Shown: positions 1-8,741, numbered from the stretch's first letter. The stretch is 64,000 bases of DNA from Streptomyces brevispora (GCF_007829885.1 NZ_VIWW01000001.1:4340001-4404000), one strand, 5' to 3'. The notes: generated by a model not told the origin, from the sequence alone. Translations and numbers: made by a program.

Positions 1-959
1 ACACCGAGGACCCGGTTCTCAAGACCTGGCGCAAGGCGTTCCCGGGGACCGTGAAGTCCAAGGCGGACATCCCGCAGGAACTCATGGACCACCTGCGGTA
101 CCCGCAGGACCTGTTCAAGGTGCAGCGCGAGCTGCTCACCCGCTACCACGTGACGAACCCCGCCCAGTTCTACAGCGGCAGTGACGCGTGGCAGGTCCCG
201 GACGACCCGACCAACAAGGAGTCCGGTGCCGTCCCGCCGTACTACCTGAGCATAAAGATGCCGGACCAGGCGGCTCAGAAGTTCTCGCTGACGACGACGT
301 TCACCCCCAAGGGGCGGCCCGACCTGGGGGCGTTCATGGCGGTGGACGCCGATGCGTCCAGCAAGGACTACGGCACGATCAGACTGCTGAGAGTCACCAC
401 CACGGTGAAGGGCCCGGGTCAGGTTCAGAGTGAGCTCAACGGCAACGACGACGTCGCCGAGTTCGTGAGAAACCTCAAGGGCACCGACTCCGACATCGAG
501 TACGGCAACCTGCTGACCGTGCCGCTCGAAGGGGGCTTCCTCTACATCGAGCCGGTGTACACGCGCGGTGGCACGCAGAACTATCCGCTGCTGCGCAAGG
601 TCGCCGCCTCGTACGGGTCGAAGATCGTCTTCGAGAACAGCCTCGGTGAGGCGCTCAACGCGGTCTTCGGGGTGGACGGCTCCGATACGAGTCAGCCGCC
701 GGCCGAGACCACGCGGCCACCGGGTGACACCACGGAGCCGCCGGCCACCGGCGACGCCGCGCTGAAGAAGGCGATCGCCGACGCGCAGAGGGCCTACACG
801 GAAGGTGAGGCGGCCCTGAGGAAGCAGGACTGGGCCGCCTACGGCAAGGCCCAGACGGATCTGCAGGACGCGTTGCAGCGGGCAGCGGCCGCGCAGCCCA
901 AGTCCGGCAGTCCCAGCAAGACGGACAAGAGTGCCGCAAGTGCCGACAGCGGTGGCTGA
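1..959 (+). CDS. UPF0182 family membrane protein, C-terminal part
   Basis: The frame is open from the left edge (first full codon at base 3), so the start lies outside the window. The visible part is the soluble C-terminal region of the actinobacterial UPF0182 family, with family signatures such as LMDHLRYPQDLFKVQRELL and a GNLLTVPLEGGFLYIEPVY stretch. The family has several N-terminal membrane segments, which are not visible here. The last ~90 residues are a Pro/Thr linker followed by an Ala/Lys-rich helix (DAALKKAIADAQRAYTEGE). The function of the family is unknown. A tRNA gene follows 52 bases after the stop. Confidence 0.93.
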   Translation, partial: TEDPVLKTWRKAFPGTVKSKADIPQELMDHLRYPQDLFKVQRELLTRYHVTNPAQFYSGSDAWQVPDDPTNKESGAVPPYYLSIKMPDQAAQKFSLTTTFTPKGRPDLGAFMAVDADASSKDYGTIRLLRVTTTVKGPGQVQSELNGNDDVAEFVRNLKGTDSDIEYGNLLTVPLEGGFLYIEPVYTRGGTQNYPLLRKVAASYGSKIVFENSLGEALNAVFGVDGSDTSQPPAETTRPPGDTTEPPATGDAALKKAIADAQRAYTEGEAALRKQDWAAYGKAQTDLQDALQRAAAAQPKSGSPSKTDKSAASADSGG

Positions 960-1011
960 GTAACTCGGTAAAGCTTCACCTTCGCGCCGTGGTACGGTTT
1001 GAACACAACGG

Positions 1012-1085
1012 CGCGGGGTGGAGCAGCTCGGTAGCTCGCTGGGCTCATAACCCAGAGGTCGCAGGTTCAAATCCTGTCCCCGCTA
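1012..1085 (+). tRNA. initiator tRNA-fMet (CAT), copy 1
   Basis: The cloverleaf is complete without an encoded CCA. The acceptor stem starts with C opposite T at position 72, so the first pair is unpaired. The anticodon stem has three consecutive G-C pairs (CTGGG-CTCATAA-CCCAG). Both traits mark an initiator rather than an elongator tRNA-Met. An identical copy lies at 3660-3733. Confidence 0.97.
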
Positions 1086-1091
1086 CTGCAA

Positions 1092-1131
1092 GACGAAGGC
1101 CCGGATTCTTTCGAGGATCCGGGCCTTCGTC
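1092..1131 (+). terminator. terminator after tRNA-fMet copy 1
   Basis: A 15-bp perfect stem (1092-1106 with 1117-1131) with a 10-base loop begins seven bases after the tRNA. There is no long T tract, as is usual in Streptomyces. Confidence 0.8.
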
Positions 1132-1298
1132 GTGCCGCCGTGACTTTTCTCTGCGCGGGGCGTGAACTGCACTTCATGGGGCACGAGTTGAGTTCGAGCG
1201 CGTTTGACTTGTCTCTCTGTGGGCATGTCGACAAAACGCTGAAGTGACCTCACTGTCCGCGATATACCAGGTGTACGCGGGTTACAGGTGGTGCGACG

Positions 1299-3353
1299 AT
1301 GGTATTTATGGGGGACAGGGCAACTCTGTTGGAGACAGGGCGGTTTGCGCAACGTCACACCCATCCTGCGGAAAACGCGATGGATGTGGCATTTGCCGCC
1401 GCCGCGGGGTACAACGACTACATCGAGACCGCCGAGACTGCGGAGTGTGCCGCGAGCGTCGAAAGTGCAGAGACCGCAGAGTCCGCGGACGGCGTGGAGA
1501 ACGCCGAGGGCGCGGAGACCGCAGAGAGTGCGGACAACGCCGAGAGCGAGGCGCGCCATCGTCGTGCCGCCGACGCCGGGGACACCGCGTCGATGAGCGT
1601 GCTCGGCGCGTTGCTGCTGCGCCGGGGCGACCTGGTGGGCGCCGAGTCCTACCTGCGCGCGGCCACTGCCGACGGCGACCGTGCCGCGGCCAACAACCTC
1701 GGCGTCCTCCTGCACCAGCGCGGCTACCCGGACGAGGCGGCCGACTGGTGGCGGACCGCGGCCGTGGCCGGCTCCGCCGCCGCCGCGCACGCCCTGGGAC
1801 GCCACTACCGCGAGCGTGGCGACGAGCCCGGCGCCGAGTACTGGCTGCGCCAGTCCGCGGAGCAGGGCCACGCGCTGGGCGCGTACGCCCTCGCGGACCT
1901 GCTGGAACACCGCAGCGACGTCGGCGCCGAGCGCTGGCTGCGTGCCGCGGCCGAGCAGGGGCACCGCGAAGCCGCGTACCGGCTGGCGCGGATGCTGGAG
2001 CGCAACGCGGCGGACGCCGCGCACGACGCGTTCGGCAGCCCCGGACTGGGCCCCCGCACCGGAACGGACAGCGGGGCGGACACCGGCCGGCGCCGTGTGG
2101 CCGTGCGCAGGGACGACGGCCCGGTCGCCGGACCCGCGGCGGGCCGGGTCGGTGAGGCCGAGCAGTGGTACCGGCAGGCCGCCGCGCGTGGCCATCGGCG
2201 TGCCGCCCTGCACCTCGGCGCCATCCTGGAACAGCGCGGCGAGCTCAAGGAGGCCGGCCGCTGGTACCTCATCTCCGCCAAGGCGGGCGAGGCGCGTGCC
2301 GCGTGCGCGCTCGGCTTCCTGCTCCGTGACGCGGGCGACCGCGAGAGCGCGGCCGTGTGGTGGCTGCGCGCCGCCCAGGACGGCGACGGCAACGCCGCCA
2401 ACGCGCTCGGTGCGCTGCACGCGGCCCGGGGGGAGCAGCAGACCGCCGAGCGCTGGTACCGCGCCGCCATGGACGCCGGTGACGTCAACGGCGCGTACAA
2501 CCTGGGGCTGCTCTGCGCGGCCCAGGACCGTACGGCGCAAGCCGAGCAGTGGTACCGGCGCGCCGCCTACGCCGGGCATCGGGAGGCCGCCAACGCGCTG
2601 GCCGTGCTCCTGCTGCAGTCGGGCGACGCGACCGGAGCGGAGCCCTGGTTCTCCAAGGCGGCCGAGGCGGGCAGCGTCGATGCCGCCTTCAACCTCGGCA
2701 TCCTGCACGCCGGGCGGGACGAGGACCGGGCGGCGCTGCTCTGGTACGAGCGTGCCGCGGCGGCCGGTCACACCGAGGCCGCGCTCCAGGTCGGCATGGC
2801 GCTGCTGCACCACGGCGAGGAGCGGGAGGCCGAGCGGCATCTGCGCTGCGCCGCCGGTGGTGGCAGCGCGGAAGCGGCCTTCCGGCTGGCCGGGGTGCTG
2901 GACTCGCGGCAGCCGCCGCCGGGACCGCCCGCCCTGGGCGAGGCGATGCCGGAGAAGACCGAGTGCGAGGAGTGGTACGAGCGTGCGGCCGAGCAGGGCC
3001 ACCGCCGGGCCCAGGTGCGCGTCGGGATGCTCGCCGCGGCCCGCGGCGACGTGGAGAGCGCCGGGCGCTGGTACCGGGAGGCGGCCGAGGCGGGCAGCCG
3101 CAACGGGGCCTTCAACCTCGGTCTGCTGCTCGCCCGCGAGGGCAGTGAGCGTGAGGCCGCGCTGTGGTGGAGCCGCGCCGCGAACGAAGGGCACGGGCGG
3201 GCGGCCCTGCGCCTCGCCCTGCTGGCCGCGCGCCGCGGTGAGCTGGCCGAGGGGCAGCGGTGGTGTGCGCGGGCGGTCGAACTGGGGCCGGCGGAGGTTT
3301 CGGAGCGGGCTGCGCGGTTGCGCGAGGCGCTGCATCAGGAGCTGACCGCGTAG
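1299..3353 (+). CDS. Sel1-like/TPR repeat protein
   Basis: The 684-aa protein is built almost wholly of ~35-residue Sel1-type helical repeats with the pattern A..G...A...LG.L....G....A..W...AA..G, from about residue 90 to the end. Such solenoids are protein-binding scaffolds; the partner is unknown. Residues 43-86 are a low-complexity Glu/Thr/Ala/Ser tract (ETAES-like units) that separates a short N-terminus from the repeats. The ATG at 1299 is chosen because AGGTGG sits 7 bases upstream; ATG 1308 is possible. There is no signal peptide or membrane segment. It stands alone between two initiator tRNA genes. Confidence 0.9.
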   Translation: MVFMGDRATLLETGRFAQRHTHPAENAMDVAFAAAAGYNDYIETAETAECAASVESAETAESADGVENAEGAETAESADNAESEARHRRAADAGDTASMSVLGALLLRRGDLVGAESYLRAATADGDRAAANNLGVLLHQRGYPDEAADWWRTAAVAGSAAAAHALGRHYRERGDEPGAEYWLRQSAEQGHALGAYALADLLEHRSDVGAERWLRAAAEQGHREAAYRLARMLERNAADAAHDAFGSPGLGPRTGTDSGADTGRRRVAVRRDDGPVAGPAAGRVGEAEQWYRQAAARGHRRAALHLGAILEQRGELKEAGRWYLISAKAGEARAACALGFLLRDAGDRESAAVWWLRAAQDGDGNAANALGALHAARGEQQTAERWYRAAMDAGDVNGAYNLGLLCAAQDRTAQAEQWYRRAAYAGHREAANALAVLLLQSGDATGAEPWFSKAAEAGSVDAAFNLGILHAGRDEDRAALLWYERAAAAGHTEAALQVGMALLHHGEEREAERHLRCAAGGGSAEAAFRLAGVLDSRQPPPGPPALGEAMPEKTECEEWYERAAEQGHRRAQVRVGMLAAARGDVESAGRWYREAAEAGSRNGAFNLGLLLAREGSEREAALWWSRAANEGHGRAALRLALLAARRGELAEGQRWCARAVELGPAEVSERAARLREALHQELTA

Positions 3354-3428
3354 CGGGTGCGGGGTGCGGTGCCGGGTGGGCGAGTCGGGGCGGGTGTTCG
3401 GGGGTGCGGTGCCTTCGGCCCCGCTTTG

Positions 3429-3563
3429 TCCTCAATCGCCGGACGGGCTTGATGTGGCCGGAGTCCTCGGTTGCCGGACGGGCTTGGTGAGGCCGGAGTC
3501 CTCGGTTGCTGGACGGGTCTGACGTGGACTGCGTCCTCAGTCGCCGGACCGGCCTGATGCGAC
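3429..3563 (+). repeat. four 35-bp direct repeats
   Basis: The 306-base gap after the Sel1 gene holds four degenerate units starting at 3429, 3464, 3499 and 3534, exactly 35 bases apart. Each begins TCCTC and contains a form of GCCGGACGGGCTTG. The same core recurs inverted at 34281-34376, so this is a dispersed intergenic repeat. No gene is seen in the gap. Confidence 0.85.
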
Positions 3564-3659
3564 AGTCATGGTCCATGGCCTTCGGGGCTCGTTCCTGGAG
3601 GGGCTGGGAAGTGATTTGCGCTGGTCCGGAGGGGTGACGTACTGTGGGGATCACAACGA

Positions 3660-3733
3660 CGCGGGGTGGAGCAGCTCGGTAGCTCGCTGGGCTCATAACC
3701 CAGAGGTCGCAGGTTCAAATCCTGTCCCCGCTA
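3660..3733 (+). tRNA. initiator tRNA-fMet (CAT), copy 2
   Basis: All 74 bases are identical to copy 1, including the unpaired C1/T72 position and the GGG/CCC anticodon stem. The flanks differ apart from a short ACAACG box just upstream, so this is a gene duplication with gene conversion or strong selection rather than a recent block copy. Confidence 0.97.
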
Positions 3734-3739
3734 CTGAAG

Positions 3740-3776
3740 ACAGAGGGCCGGATCCTTAAAGGATCCGGCCCTCTGT
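3740..3776 (+). terminator. terminator after tRNA-fMet copy 2
   Basis: A 16-bp perfect stem (3740-3755 with 3761-3776) with a 5-base loop starts seven bases after the tRNA. The stem sequence differs from that after copy 1. Confidence 0.85.
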
Positions 3777-3802
3777 GCATGCACCGCACGAGGCTGCCCC
3801 GC

Positions 3803-4079
3803 TCAGAGCTTGTGACCCACGGCTTCGCCGTACATCGCACGGTCCACGGCCTTCTCCTCCGGCACCGGCGTGCCCGTCGAGACTCCCGAATCGGCGTACG
3901 CCTTCTGCAGCCGGTCCGTGGTGCCCTTCCGGATCTCCCAGTCCATCCGCATCGACGGCGTCGGCCGCAGGGTGGCCTCGTCGGTCGATGAGGACGCCAG
4001 GGGTGATGCGGATGGGGATGTGGATGGGGATGCGGGGGGTGGCGGTGATGGGGATGGGGGGCGGGTGCGGGTCTCCCAC
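3803..4079 (-). pseudogene. possible small gene or gene remnant with a simple-repeat 5' part
   Basis: On the minus strand, the frame ending at 3803 encodes a tail with normal Streptomyces codon use (MRMDWEIRKGTTDRLQKAYA followed by ~30 more residues). Its only in-frame starts are ATG 3952 (49 aa, no ribosome site) or TTG 4099. The best ribosome site (AGGAGAG) instead serves GTG 4079, which is one frame off. Between them lies a GGGGATG/GGGATGTG simple repeat at 4002-4060. The picture fits a small gene frameshifted by repeat slippage. I do not recognise the protein. Confidence 0.3.
4002..4060 (+). repeat. GATGCGGATGGGGATG simple-sequence tract
   Basis: Imperfect 6- and 12-base units of GGGGATG/GCGGATG occupy the 635-base stretch between tRNA copy 2 and the Fur gene. 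They lie inside the doubtful minus-strand gene at 3803-4079. Besides that and the tRNA terminator, nothing convincing is seen between 3777 and 4368. Confidence 0.7.
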
Positions 4080-4368
4080 GGGTCTCTCCTCGTACGCAAT
4101 CGAGGTGCGGAGCCGCCGCGGGGCGGCGGTGATCGCCGATGACGATATGGCGACCCGTCAGATTCGAGAAGGGGGTGCGCGGGGCGGGTGTGAAGGGGGC
4201 GCGCGGGACGGGCGCCGGGGCGGTGGGTTCAGCCTTGGCCGGACGGTGGGCCGGACGGTGGGCCGGACCGGTGTCCGGGCCGGGACCCGCGGTTCCGTGC
4301 ACACGGAGAACGCCCCGCACCGGACCTCCGGTGCAGGGCGTGGGGTGTGGGGCAGGGGGTGTCGGGGT

Positions 4369-4788
4369 TCAGGCGGCCGCGGCGCAGTTCGGGCAGATGC
4401 CGCGGTACGTCATCTCGACGCCGGAGATCGTGAAGCCGAAGCGCTCGCCGTCCGGCAGGTCCGCCAGCGGGTCGCCCGCCGGGTGTACGTCGCGGATGGC
4501 GCCGCACGTCGCGCAGACCAGGTGGTGGTGGGGGCGGTGCGCGTTCGGGTCGTACCGCTTGGCCCGGCGGTCGGTGGAGACCTCGATGACCTCGCCCAGC
4601 GTCACCATCTCGCCCAGCGTGTTGTAGACGGTGGCGCGGGAGATCTCGGGCAGCTTGGCGACGGCCCGCGCGTGGACCTCGTCGGCCGTCAGGTGTACAT
4701 GGTCCCCGTCGAGCACCTCGGCCACGACGCGCCGCTGCGCAGTCATGCGCCAGCCGCGTCCACGGAGTCGTTCCAGCAGGTCACTCAT
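4369..4788 (-). CDS. catR: Fur-family peroxide-type regulator, probable catalase repressor
   Basis: The 139-aa Fur/PerR-type repressor has an N-terminal winged helix (RMTAQRRVVAEVL, ISRATVYNTLGEMV) and a metal-binding half with HPHHHLVCATCG-like histidines and two CxxC pairs (CATC, CPNC) for structural zinc. It is divergent from a catalase gene, the known arrangement of CatR in Streptomyces, where oxidation of the repressor relieves catalase repression. The start is ATG 4788, because the frame further upstream lies over the catalase gene. The symbol rests on context. Confidence 0.88.
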   Translation of the reverse strand: MSDLLERLRGRGWRMTAQRRVVAEVLDGDHVHLTADEVHARAVAKLPEISRATVYNTLGEMVTLGEVIEVSTDRRAKRYDPNAHRPHHHLVCATCGAIRDVHPAGDPLADLPDGERFGFTISGVEMTYRGICPNCAAAA

Positions 4789-4854
4789 GAGGACAAGCCT
4801 AACAGTGGAGTGGCCGTGTTCCGAACTGGTGTGACTTTGGATGACTGCTTGACT

Positions 4855-4867
4855 TGGACTAAGTCCA
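4855..4867. promoter_or_regulatory. candidate CatR operator between catR and katA
   Basis: TGGACT-A-AGTCCA is a perfect 6-1-6 inverted repeat in the 169-base divergent promoter region. Its size and position suit a Fur/PerR-family dimer. Confidence 0.55.
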
Positions 4868-4957
4868 TTGTAGGATCGGAAACGGCGTAGGCCAAGGGAC
4901 AGGCTGTGCACGCCATGACGACATGACGAATGTGCAGGAATGACGCAGGAGGCGCAC

Positions 4958-6409
4958 GTGACGCAGGGACCGCTCACCACGGAGGCCGGAGCACCGGTCG
5001 CCGACAACCAGAACAGCCAGACCGCTGGCGTCGGCGGTCCGGTGCTGGTGCAGGACCAGTTGCTGATGGAGAAGCTCGCGCACTTCAACCGCGAGCGCAT
5101 TCCGGAGCGGATCGTGCACGCCCGGGGCGCCGGGGCGTACGGCACCTTCACGCTGACCCGCGACGTCTCGCAGTGGACGCGTGCGAAGTTCCTCTCCGAG
5201 GTCGGCAAGCAGACCGAGACCTTCCTGCGCTTCTCGACCGTCGCGGGCAACCTCGGCTCGGCCGACGCGGTGCGTGACCCCCGCGGCTTCGCGCTGAAGT
5301 TCTACACCGAGGACGGCAACTACGACCTCGTCGGCAACAACACCCCGGTGTTCTTCATCAAGGACGCCATCAAGTTCCCCGACTTCATCCACACCCAGAA
5401 GCGCGACCCGTACACCGGCTCGCAGGAGGCGGACAACGTCTGGGACTTCTGGGGCCTGTCGCCCGAGTCCACCCACCAGGTGACCTGGCTCTTCGGTGAC
5501 CGCGGCATCCCGGCCACGCTGCGCCACATGAACGGGTACGGCTCGCACACCTACCAGTGGAACAACGAGGCCGGCGAGGTCTTCTGGGTCAAGTACCACT
5601 TCAAGACCGACCAGGGCATCAAGAACCTCACCCAGGACGAGGCCAACAAGCTCGCCGGCGAGGACCCGGACAGCCACCAGCGCGATCTGCGCGAGGCCAT
5701 CGAGCGCGCCGACTTCCCGTCCTGGACCGTGCAGGTCCAGATCATGCCGGCGGCCGAGGCGGCCGCGTACCGCTTCAACCCCTTCGACCTCACCAAGGTG
5801 TGGCCGCACGAGGACTACCCGCCGGTGGAGATCGGCAAGCTGGAGCTCAACCGGAACCCGGAGAACGTCTTCGCGGAGACCGAGCAGTCGATCTTCAGCC
5901 CCGCGCACTTCGTGCCCGGCATCGGTCCGTCCCCGGACAAGATGCTCCAGGGACGTCTCTTCGCGTACGGCGACGCGCACCGCTACCGCGTCGGCATCAA
6001 CGCCGACCACCTGCCGGTGAACCGTCCGCACGCCACCGAGGCGCGCACGCACAGCCGTGACGGCTACCTGTACGACGGCCGCCACAAGGGTGCGAAGAAC
6101 TACGAGCCGAACAGCTTCGGCGGTCCGGTCCAGACGGACCGGCCGCTGTGGCAGCCCGTCCCGGTCACCGGCGACACCGGCACCCACGAGGCCGCCGTAC
6201 ACGCCGAGGACAACGACTTCGTCCAGGCCGGCAACCTCTACCGGCTCTACTCCGAGGACGAGAAGGCCCGGCTGATCGACAACCTCGCCGGGTTCATCTC
6301 GAAGGTCTCGCGCGACGACATCGCCGAGCGCGCGATCAACAACTTCCGCCAGGCCGACGGCGACTTCGGCAAGCGCCTGGAAGCCGCGGTCCAGGCCCTG
6401 CGCGGCTGA
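4958..6409 (+). CDS. katA: monofunctional haem catalase
   Basis: This is a small-subunit (clade 3) catalase that breaks hydrogen peroxide into water and oxygen in the cytoplasm. The 483-aa protein shows the core VHARGAGAYGTF (catalytic His), the GNNTPVFFIKDAIKFPDF haem-pocket stretch and the proximal segment with a GRLFAYGDAHRYRVG motif carrying the haem-ligand Tyr. GTG 4958 is preferred over ATG 4940 because AGGAGG lies 5 bases before it. It is divergent from the Fur-family gene and probably induced by peroxide. Confidence 0.96.
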   Translation: MTQGPLTTEAGAPVADNQNSQTAGVGGPVLVQDQLLMEKLAHFNRERIPERIVHARGAGAYGTFTLTRDVSQWTRAKFLSEVGKQTETFLRFSTVAGNLGSADAVRDPRGFALKFYTEDGNYDLVGNNTPVFFIKDAIKFPDFIHTQKRDPYTGSQEADNVWDFWGLSPESTHQVTWLFGDRGIPATLRHMNGYGSHTYQWNNEAGEVFWVKYHFKTDQGIKNLTQDEANKLAGEDPDSHQRDLREAIERADFPSWTVQVQIMPAAEAAAYRFNPFDLTKVWPHEDYPPVEIGKLELNRNPENVFAETEQSIFSPAHFVPGIGPSPDKMLQGRLFAYGDAHRYRVGINADHLPVNRPHATEARTHSRDGYLYDGRHKGAKNYEPNSFGGPVQTDRPLWQPVPVTGDTGTHEAAVHAEDNDFVQAGNLYRLYSEDEKARLIDNLAGFISKVSRDDIAERAINNFRQADGDFGKRLEAAVQALRG

Positions 6410-6506
6410 GGCCTGCCGGCCGGTCGCGGGCAGTCGCCGGCACCTGCGGGGTGGGGCGGCGAATGAGCTGTCCCACCCGGCGCCGGCCGGGCGTCCGGGT
6501 GCCCGT

Positions 6507-6908
6507 TCAGCCGACCAGCTCCACGGGATGGCGTCCGGCCGCTGCCCAGCAGCGGATGATGTCGCGCACCGACACCACGCCGACCGGACCGGCGTCGTCC
6601 AGCACGATCAGATGCCGGAAGCCGCCGTGCGCCATGACCTCGGCCGCCTCCTCCAGCGTCCAGGCGGGCGCCGCGAAGACCACGTCAGTGGTGGTGTGGG
6701 TGGAAGCCGTCTCGATATCGGGGTTCTGGCCCGATCCGATCGCGTTGAGGATGTCGCGCTCGGTGAGAATGCCGAGGCCGCAGGTGTCCGGGTCGTGGAC
6801 GACAGCTGCTCCGATACGGCGTGCCGACATGAGCCGGGCCGCCTGGCGGAGGGTGTGGGTGGGGCCGATGGTGAGGACCACCGTACTCATGGCGTCACGG
6901 ACGAGCAT
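6507..6908 (-). CDS. two-CBS-domain protein
   Basis: The 133-aa protein consists of two CBS motifs: MLVRDAMSTVV...GLGILTERDIL and DVVFAAPAWTLEEAAEVM...VGVVSVRDII. Free-standing CBS pairs bind adenine nucleotides and act as energy or redox sensors; the partner is unknown. ATG 6908 has GGAGG 11 bases upstream; GTG 6920 is in frame but directly abuts the ribosome site. Confidence 0.88.
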   Translation of the reverse strand: MLVRDAMSTVVLTIGPTHTLRQAARLMSARRIGAAVVHDPDTCGLGILTERDILNAIGSGQNPDIETASTHTTTDVVFAAPAWTLEEAAEVMAHGGFRHLIVLDDAGPVGVVSVRDIIRCWAAAGRHPVELVG

Positions 6909-7025
6909 GAAAGGAGCCACCTCCTTCGTGAAGCGACTGCGTGAGCCGATTCACAAGTTCACAAGCAGGGGGACTCTCAGGGTCGCACTGTTGGGGAGCG
7001 GCAACAAGAGGTGGTGAGGATCATT

Positions 7026-7058
7026 CGAGGGGCGTGCGGTGGTGCGGCACGCCCCTCG
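7026..7058 (-). terminator. terminator of hisN-like gene
   Basis: A 12-bp perfect stem (CGAGGGGCGTGC at 7026 with its complement at 7047-7058) lies downstream of the phosphatase stop at 7199 on the minus strand. The rest of the 6909-7198 gap shows nothing further. Confidence 0.6.
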
Positions 7059-7198
7059 TGGTTACCGGTGCGCCTGCTGAGGCGTCCGGCACGGCTGATC
7101 CTGTTCAGGCGTTTGACCGGCACCGATGGACCCGTACCGAACCCGTACCGGGGGCTCGCCCCGGTGGGCTGTCCCGGCGGGGCCCGTTCCGGCCGGGG

Positions 7199-7999
7199 TC
7201 AGTAGCGCTGGTTCAGATATCCCAGCAGTTCGTGGTGGAGTGTCCCGTTCGAGGCCGCCGCGTTGCCGCCGCCCGGTCCGGAGACTCCGTCCAGGCTGGT
7301 GAACCGGCCGCCCGCCTCCTGCACGATGATCGCGTTCGCCGCCATGTCCCAGAGCGAGAGCTCCGGCTCCGCGCAGATGTCGACCGATCCCTCGGCGACC
7401 ATCATGTAGGGCCAGAAGTCCCCGTACCCGCGGGTGCGCCAGCAGGCCCGGGTCAGATCCATGAATCCGTCGAGCCTGCCCTGCTCCTCCCAGCCGGTCA
7501 GGGAGGAGTAGGCGAGCGACGCGTCCGCGATCCGCTCCACCTTCGACACCTGCAGCCGGGACGCCGAGGTCAGGCTGCGGCCGGAGAACGCCCCCGCGCC
7601 CTTCGCCGCCCACCAGCGCCGGTTCAGCGCGGGCGCGGACACCAGGCCGACCACCGGCTGGAAACCGTCCTCACCGGCCTCCATCAGTGAGATCAGCGTC
7701 GCCCAGACCGGCACGCCGCGTACGTAGTTCTTGGTGCCGTCGATCGGGTCGATCACCCAGCGCCGGGGGCCGGTCCCCTCGATCCCGTACTCCTCGCCCA
7801 GAATCGCGTCGCGCGGGCGGGCCCGATGGAGGTGGCCGCGGATCAGCTCCTCGGCGGCCTTGTCGGCCTCGGTCACCGGTGTCATGTCCGGCTTCGTCTC
7901 GACCTTGAGGTCCAGAGCCTTGAACCGGTCCATCGTCGTCGCGTCGGCGGCGTCCGCCAGCACGTGGGCGAGGCGCAGATCATCGTGGTAGTCGGGCAT
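7199..7999 (-). CDS. hisN: histidinol-phosphatase, inositol monophosphatase fold
   Basis: The 266-aa enzyme has the IMPase-family Mg2+ motifs: GEEYG (~res 72), WVIDPIDGTKNYVRG (~res 84-98) and the C-terminal ELSLWDMAAN (WD motif). This family supplies histidinol-phosphate phosphatase activity (histidine biosynthesis) in actinobacteria, but inositol monophosphatases look alike. ATG 7999 is used; GTG 8008 is also in frame. It is divergent from a TetR gene. Confidence 0.85.
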   Translation of the reverse strand: MPDYHDDLRLAHVLADAADATTMDRFKALDLKVETKPDMTPVTEADKAAEELIRGHLHRARPRDAILGEEYGIEGTGPRRWVIDPIDGTKNYVRGVPVWATLISLMEAGEDGFQPVVGLVSAPALNRRWWAAKGAGAFSGRSLTSASRLQVSKVERIADASLAYSSLTGWEEQGRLDGFMDLTRACWRTRGYGDFWPYMMVAEGSVDICAEPELSLWDMAANAIIVQEAGGRFTSLDGVSGPGGGNAAASNGTLHHELLGYLNQRY

Positions 8000-8060
8000 G
8001 ACCGCCACAGTATCGACCGCGGATCAACAGAGCCACATGACCCTGACGCTGTGTGGACGC

Positions 8061-8089
8061 TTGACAGCGCGCAGGAGCGCATCAACTCT
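8061..8089 (+). promoter_or_regulatory. candidate promoter of the TetR gene
   Basis: TTGACA at 8061 is a perfect -35 hexamer; AACTCT 17 bases later is a weak -10. The GCGCGCAGGAGCGC spacer is partly palindromic and could be an operator. Confidence 0.4.
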
Positions 8090-8120
8090 GAAACGCAGAG
8101 CCCCGGCGTGGGAGGCAACG

Positions 8121-8741
8121 ATGCCGACAGCGCGAGAAGCACTGCTGGACGCGGCCCTCGCGGCCGTGACCGGCCGGCCCTGGCCGACCGTGCGGATGGT
8201 CGATGTGGCCGCTGCCGCCGGGGTCTCCCGGCAGACCCTCTACAACGAGTTCGGCAGCAAGGACGGGCTGGCCCGCGCCCTGGTCCGGCGGGCTGCCGAC
8301 GCCTATCTGGACGGCGTCGAACGGGCACTGGGATCGGCCGGCGGCACGGGCGACAAGCTGGCCGCCACCGCCGCCTGGACGGTCCGGGCCACCCGGACGA
8401 ACGTACTGGTCAGAGGGTTGCTCACGGGCTGCTGGGGGGACCGGTTACCGTGCCCGGCCGACCTGGTCCGCTCGCCCCGCTTCCCCATACCGGCGCAGCG
8501 CCCGGCCGATGCCGGACCGCCGACGCCCGCCGAGCTGCTCGGCCAGGTCCGGGACCGCGCGGTGGCCGCCCTGGACGGGGGACGCCCGCCGCACGACCCG
8601 GCGGCCCTGGCCGTGACCTGCGAACTCGCGCTGCGGCTAGCCCTGTCGTACGCACTGGTGCCGGCTCCTGCGGGGACCGAGGGGGAGGTGGCACCGCTGG
8701 TGAGCCACGTGGTGGAGCGGGCCCCGGACGCCGCCGCCTGA
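8121..8741 (+). CDS. TetR/AcrR-family regulator
   Basis: The N-terminal helix-turn-helix is clear (TVRMVDVAAAAGVSRQTLYNEFGSKDGLARALV, in shorter pieces at residues ~24-56), followed by a variable ligand domain. The 206-aa start at ATG 8121 has GGAGG 5 bases upstream. The nearest possible target is the SugE-type exporter convergent to it. The ligand is unknown. Confidence 0.9.
   Translation: MPTAREALLDAALAAVTGRPWPTVRMVDVAAAAGVSRQTLYNEFGSKDGLARALVRRAADAYLDGVERALGSAGGTGDKLAATAAWTVRATRTNVLVRGLLTGCWGDRLPCPADLVRSPRFPIPAQRPADAGPPTPAELLGQVRDRAVAALDGGRPPHDPAALAVTCELALRLALSYALVPAPAGTEGEVAPLVSHVVERAPDAAA

Noticed and set aside
1083..3335. 750-aa open frame on the minus strand
   Set aside because: It is the antisense shadow of the Sel1 gene; the composition (Gly/Arg/Val/Leu-rich, no motifs) and a start inside a tRNA terminator region argue against it.
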